Part shown: positions 14,467-17,778 of the stretch, in pieces | Position numbering within the stretch: position 1 is the stretch's first letter | Layout: each line of letters starts with the position of its first letter | Source of the DNA: Candidatus Dadabacteria bacterium | GTDB taxonomy: Bacteria > Desulfobacterota_D > UBA1144 > Nemesobacterales > UBA2774 | Direction: 5' to 3' | NCBI GenBank assembly: GCA_004356555.1 | Contig: SMWY01000070.1 | Coordinates: 1-17,778, forward strand | Length of the DNA stretch: 17,778 nt | Position numbers and translations under genes: made by a program | Notes under the pieces: model-generated | What the model was told of the DNA's origin: nothing | The model's database searches: none | Seen by the model: the letters and a program-made list of their open reading frames with translations, nothing else

Positions 14467-15687
14467 TCAATTAGCAACTAAAGAAATATTTTCCCCTTTC
14501 TCGTCCAATATTGAAATCCCGGGCAGCTCTTCTCCCCCTAGGAATTCAAGTAAGGCTCCACCGCCTGTGGAGATATGTGTAATCTCAGAATCCAGCACCT
14601 CTGCGTTTCTAATTGAGGCAATAGTTTCCCCTCCTCCGACAACCGTAGTTGCACCCCGCCACGTGGCTAGCGCCACTGCGCGAGCTACCTGTGTAGTTCC
14701 AGCTGAAAAGTCACCTACTTCGAACACTCCCATTGGGCCGCTCCAGAAAATTGACCCCGGACCCTTGATCTGATGATTATACATAGCTGCAGTTTTAGGA
14801 CCTATATCAAAACCCTGTAAATCCGTCGGTATATTGTCATCCATAACCATACAGTTTTTTCTTCTCTCAAGACCGCCGGCTACAACATGGTCTATAGGAA
14901 GGAATATCTTGTCTCCATATTTTTTGAGCGACTCTTTTGCCCAATCCAACATATCATTCTCTACGATTGAATTACCTATTTTCATTCCCTTTGCCTTCAA
15001 AAATGTATAGGCAACTCCTCCGCCTAAAAGAACCTTATCGGCTTTCTCTATTAAACTTTTTAGAGCATGTATCTTGTCTTTTATCTTACAACCGCCCACA
15101 ATCACGATAAAAGGCCGCTCTGGGTTTTCACGAATTCTGGTGAGAAACTGGAGTTCCCTGCTTACCAAGAACCCAGCAAGCCTATGATTAAACTGAGTGG
15201 CCATTCCATATGTAGAGGCATGCTTTCTGTGTGAGGTTCCGAATGCATCGTTTATATATATATCAGCAAAAGAAGCTAGTTCACGGGAAAATTCAGGATC
15301 ATTATCAGTTTCCTCTTTATGAAACCTTAAATTCTCAAGGAGCATTACCTCCCCATCCTTTAAAGTATCTATAGCTTTTTTTACCTCACTTCCTATTACA
15401 TTGCCTGTGAAATTGACTGATTTTCCTAGTAGTTCTGAAAGACGAATCTGAATAGGTTTTAAGGAAAGATCGGATATTGTAATTCCTTTAGGTCGTCCGA
15501 GGTGTGTGCCAAGGATCACTTTGGCTTTTCTTTCTATTAAATAATCAATGGTTGGTATCGTTCTTCGTATTCGATAATCTTCACTAATTTTTCCGTTCCT
15601 TATAGGAACATTAAAATCCACTCTTACGAATACTCTCTTCCCTTTAAATTCTGAATCCGGAAGATCAGATACTACTAACTTACTCAT
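14467..15687 (-). CDS. pgk: Phosphoglycerate kinase
   Basis: A full-length 406-residue protein. The N-domain substrate residues are in VRVDFNVP (21-28) and THLGRPKG (61-68), and LLENLRFHKEE follows. The C-domain nucleotide site shows GGxKIKDK (198-205), LGGGVAYTFL, WSGPMGVFE (315-323), GGGETIA (351-357) and STGGGALLEFL (373-383). It transfers the phosphate of 1,3-bisphosphoglycerate to ADP. Small departures from the usual family sequence are Cys200 where Ala is normal (GGCK for GGAK) and Ser316 where Asn is normal (WSGPMG for WNGPMG); the lysine after Cys200 is kept. The ATG at 15687 abuts the gap stop codon (TAA at 15690-15688) with no spacer, so the two are translationally linked. Confidence 0.97.
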   Translation of the reverse strand: MSKLVVSDLPDSEFKGKRVFVRVDFNVPIRNGKISEDYRIRRTIPTIDYLIERKAKVILGTHLGRPKGITISDLSLKPIQIRLSELLGKSVNFTGNVIGSEVKKAIDTLKDGEVMLLENLRFHKEETDNDPEFSRELASFADIYINDAFGTSHRKHASTYGMATQFNHRLAGFLVSRELQFLTRIRENPERPFIVIVGGCKIKDKIHALKSLIEKADKVLLGGGVAYTFLKAKGMKIGNSIVENDMLDWAKESLKKYGDKIFLPIDHVVAGGLERRKNCMVMDDNIPTDLQGFDIGPKTAAMYNHQIKGPGSIFWSGPMGVFEVGDFSAGTTQVARAVALATWRGATTVVGGGETIASIRNAEVLDSEITHISTGGGALLEFLGGEELPGISILDEKGENISLVAN

Positions 15688-16695
15688 TTAAGACTTATCC
15701 CCCATATATTCTATTAAGTCCACTACCCTCGATGAATAACCGTATTCATTATCATACCATCCGATAACTTTTACTAAATTACCCTCTACAACAGAGGTTA
15801 AAAGTGCATCAAAGATTGCCGAATGAGGATCGCCTATAAAGTCAGAGGATACGAGTTCTTCATCTACGTATCTTAAATAACCTTTAAGCTCGCCCATGGA
15901 TGCTTCTTTGAATTTTTCATTAATCTCCTCAACTGTAGTTGATTTCTCAACTTCACATGTAAAATCGACAACAGAAACATCAGAGGTTGGAACCCTCAGA
16001 GCTAAAGCGCTCATTTTCCCTTTAAGTTCAGGGAAGATAATCTCTATAGCGCTCGCAGCCCCAGTGCTTGTAGGTATTATAGATAATGCAGCCGCTCTTG
16101 CTCTACGCAGGTCTTTATGAGGCGCATCGAGTATCTGCTGGTCATTTGTGTAAGAATGAACGGTGGTCATCTGCCCCTTCTTGATTCCAAAGTTCTCATG
16201 AAGGACTTTTACTATCATTGCAAAGCAGTTTGTCGTACAAGAAGCGTTTGAAATAATATTGTGATTTGCGCTGTCGTAGCTATTTTGATTAGCACCCAGC
16301 ACAGTTGTAAGATCAACTTTGCCTTTTGCCGGAGCTGTTATAACAACCTTTTTAACAGTTTCTCCAAGATGTAAGGATGCTTCTTCCTTGCTTCTAAAAA
16401 TGCCGCTAGCCTCGGCAATGAGCTCTGCACCCACATCCTGCCACGGAATATCGGAAGGGTTTCTTTCAGAAAAAATCCTGATGGGTTTCCCGTTTATTAA
16501 CATATGTCCGTTTTCAGATTTAACTTCCCCTTTGTAAGGACCAAAAATCGAATCGTATTTAAAAAGATGAGCAAGTGTTTTAGAATCAGAAATGTCATTT
16601 ATTCCAACAAATTCTATCCCTTCCCTCTCTAACCCAATACGAAGAATATGCCTGCCGATTCTCCCGAATCCGTTAATACCAACCTTAATTGACAT
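15688..16695 (-). CDS. gap: Glyceraldehyde-3-phosphate dehydrogenase, type I
   Basis: A 335-residue protein with the Rossmann motif INGFGRIGRH (7-16), catalytic C153 in SNASCTTNC (149-157), H180 in TTVHSYTNDQ, ARAAALSIIPTSTGAA, and the terminal WYDNEYGYSSRVVDL. INDISD at 32-37 puts Asp34 at the end of the second strand, favouring NAD over NADP. It interconverts glyceraldehyde-3-phosphate and 1,3-bisphosphoglycerate. The ATG at 16695 follows CGGAGG with a nine-base spacer; an out-of-frame ATG lies in between. It is the first gene of gap-pgk-fbaB and is divergent from argC with ~200 bases between. AEASGIF at ~94-100 replaces the more usual ECTGxF, a minor variation. Confidence 0.97.
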   Translation of the reverse strand: MSIKVGINGFGRIGRHILRIGLEREGIEFVGINDISDSKTLAHLFKYDSIFGPYKGEVKSENGHMLINGKPIRIFSERNPSDIPWQDVGAELIAEASGIFRSKEEASLHLGETVKKVVITAPAKGKVDLTTVLGANQNSYDSANHNIISNASCTTNCFAMIVKVLHENFGIKKGQMTTVHSYTNDQQILDAPHKDLRRARAAALSIIPTSTGAASAIEIIFPELKGKMSALALRVPTSDVSVVDFTCEVEKSTTVEEINEKFKEASMGELKGYLRYVDEELVSSDFIGDPHSAIFDALLTSVVEGNLVKVIGWYDNEYGYSSRVVDLIEYMGDKS

Positions 16696-16758
16696 TGATA
16701 CATTCCTCCGAGAAAAGCTACTCTAAAATAGCCTTAAGTCATTTTCTTTACTTCTAAA

Positions 16759-16787
16759 AAACTACCTTTCTCAGCAATCGGAGTCAA
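16759..16787 (-). promoter_or_regulatory. Candidate promoter of gap-pgk-fbaB
   Basis: On the minus strand TTGACT (16787-16782; five of six consensus bases) and TAGTTT (16764-16759) are separated by 17 bases. The start would fall near 16752, giving a ~56-base leader with the CGGAGG site. The -10 is poor, so this is tentative. Confidence 0.35.
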
Positions 16788-16848
16788 GAATTACACATAG
16801 TGACACCCATAATAAATCGGAATTCTAAAGAAAATATTAATGATAAAA

Positions 16849-16876
16849 TTTACTTAAAACTTGTAATTGATAATAT
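16849..16876 (+). promoter_or_regulatory. Candidate promoter of argC
   Basis: TTTACT (16849-16854), a 16-base spacer and TAATAT (16871-16876) lie just before argC. The transcript would start near 16883, only ~15 bases before the ATG at 16898, and no Shine-Dalgarno sequence is seen there. The region is very AT-rich, so chance matches are likely. Confidence 0.35.
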
Positions 16877-16897
16877 TCCCTGATATTTTCAACTTCC

Positions 16898-17778
16898 ATG
16901 GAAAAGAAAAAGGTAGCAGTACTGGGAGCAAGTGGATATACCGGGAGTGATCTCTTAAGGTTATTGCTTGTACATCCCAACGTTGAGATAACTCACTTAA
17001 CTGCTGAAAAACATGCTGGAAAGATGATTTCAGATGTCTTTCCTCACTTAAAGGGTTTTTTAGATTTGGAACTTAAGCCACTTAAGCCCAAATCAATTCC
17101 TAAGGATATAGATATAGTATTCGCAGCTCTGCCGCATGGGACTTCTGCAAAAGTAATTAAGGAGCTATACGAGCGAGATATAAAAATTATCGATTTGGGT
17201 GCAGATTTCAGGCTCAGTAATAAGAATTATAAGAAATGGTACGGTGAGCACCCTTGTCCCGAATTAATTAAAAAAGCTGTATATGGAATCACTGAGTTAA
17301 ATAGGCATAAGGTTAAAAAAGCAAAACTCGTGGCTAATCCTGGCTGTTATCCAACATCTTCTATACTAGGTCTGGCTCCGCTACTAATAAATAAAATCGC
17401 CGACCATGCTTCAATAATAATAGACTCTAAATCCGGAGTGTCGGGAGCAGGGAGATCTCCTTCACTTGACTATCACTACTCTGAGGTTAATGAAGGCATG
17501 AAAGCATATAAAGTAGGGGAGCACCGTCATATGCCGGAAATTGAAGAGGCTCTTTCTAATTATTCGGGACTTAAGGTAAAAGTGTCCTTCACCCCTCACC
17601 TCATACCTATGGATAGAGGAATTCTATCGACCATCTATGTGAATCTAAATAAAAGTTTAACGACTAAAAAACTAATAGATATCTATAATGAGCACTATAA
17701 AGATGAAAGATTCGTTAGGATATCGCCTGAAAACGTATATCCATCGACAAATCAAGTCCGGGGTTCCAATTACTGTGA
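16898..17778 (+). CDS. argC: N-acetyl-gamma-glutamyl-phosphate reductase (3' end outside window)
   Basis: About 293 codons are visible, starting MEKKKVAVLGASGYTGSDLL. The NADP-binding GASGYTG motif is at 10-16, IDLGADFRLS at ~98-107, and the catalytic cysteine is C150 in VANPGCYPTS. SGVSGAGRSPS and the GEHRHMPEI histidine motif (207-215) follow. The frame is open to the last base, where VRGSNYC, a conserved segment near the C-terminus of ArgC, is being read. About 40-50 residues are probably missing. The enzyme reduces N-acetylglutamyl phosphate to the semialdehyde, the third step of arginine synthesis. The ATG is chosen because the Rossmann strand begins right after it; there is no ribosome binding site in the preceding 15 bases. 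It may head an arginine operon outside the window. Confidence 0.95.
   Translation, partial: MEKKKVAVLGASGYTGSDLLRLLLVHPNVEITHLTAEKHAGKMISDVFPHLKGFLDLELKPLKPKSIPKDIDIVFAALPHGTSAKVIKELYERDIKIIDLGADFRLSNKNYKKWYGEHPCPELIKKAVYGITELNRHKVKKAKLVANPGCYPTSSILGLAPLLINKIADHASIIIDSKSGVSGAGRSPSLDYHYSEVNEGMKAYKVGEHRHMPEIEEALSNYSGLKVKVSFTPHLIPMDRGILSTIYVNLNKSLTTKKLIDIYNEHYKDERFVRISPENVYPSTNQVRGSNYC

Overview
The window is an AT-rich stretch of an ordinary bacterial chromosome, almost certainly from a diderm (Gram-negative type) bacterium. The support is a family 9 heptosyltransferase-like glycosyltransferase, a secreted protein ending in an IPTL-CTERM sorting signal (a signal tied to exosortase-bearing Gram-negative bacteria), and enzymes of the E. 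coli FbaB, QueA and RluD types. I cannot name the species. A deltaproteobacterial or Dadabacteria-like uncultured lineage would fit, but this is a guess. No mobile element, CRISPR array, rRNA or tRNA was seen.

Layout. Positions 2-379 (+) hold the C-terminal end of an ArsA-family ATPase with its Hsp20-like tail. Positions 490-1039 (+) hold a secreted IPTL-CTERM protein with a prealbumin/SpaA-like fold, interrupted by one extra C in a run of eight C residues. A structured, gene-free stretch follows (1040-1473), with a terminator and several hairpins. Positions 1474-2112 (+) encode a PAP2-like membrane protein, which converges with a GT-B glycosyltransferase (2178-3182, -). After a 0.3 kb gap, a long minus-strand run reads, in transcription order: SAM hydroxide adenosyltransferase (10110), RluD-like pseudouridine synthase, PgeF/YfiH, a small unrecognised protein, argG, queA and an RlmD/TrmA-family RNA methyltransferase (ending at 3492). 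Divergent from it are a metallo-beta-lactamase-fold hydrolase (10186-10935, +) and a nitroreductase-family protein (11120-12001, +). A family 9 glycosyltransferase (12016-13131, -) is followed by the glycolytic/gluconeogenic set gap-pgk-fbaB (16695 down to 13264, -), with a terminator after fbaB. argC begins at 16898 (+), divergent from gap, and runs off the window.

How the genes fit together. gap, pgk and fbaB catalyse three consecutive central-carbon steps, and gap and pgk abut exactly (TAA immediately followed by ATG). argC and argG are two steps of arginine synthesis placed at separate sites on opposite strands. The 3.5-10.1 kb run is mostly RNA modification (RluD, QueA, RlmD) together with enzymes of SAM and nucleoside turnover (SAM hydroxide adenosyltransferase, PgeF). 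Three of its members consume SAM.

No clearly new multi-gene system is visible. The items most worth a second look are the poly-C switch or indel in the exported IPTL-CTERM protein, with an inverted repeat around its promoter; a near-perfect 32-nt palindrome just ahead of the PAP2-like gene; the structured intergenic island at 1069-1260; and the unrecognised gene ahead of argG, which has its own good -10 box and a palindrome.
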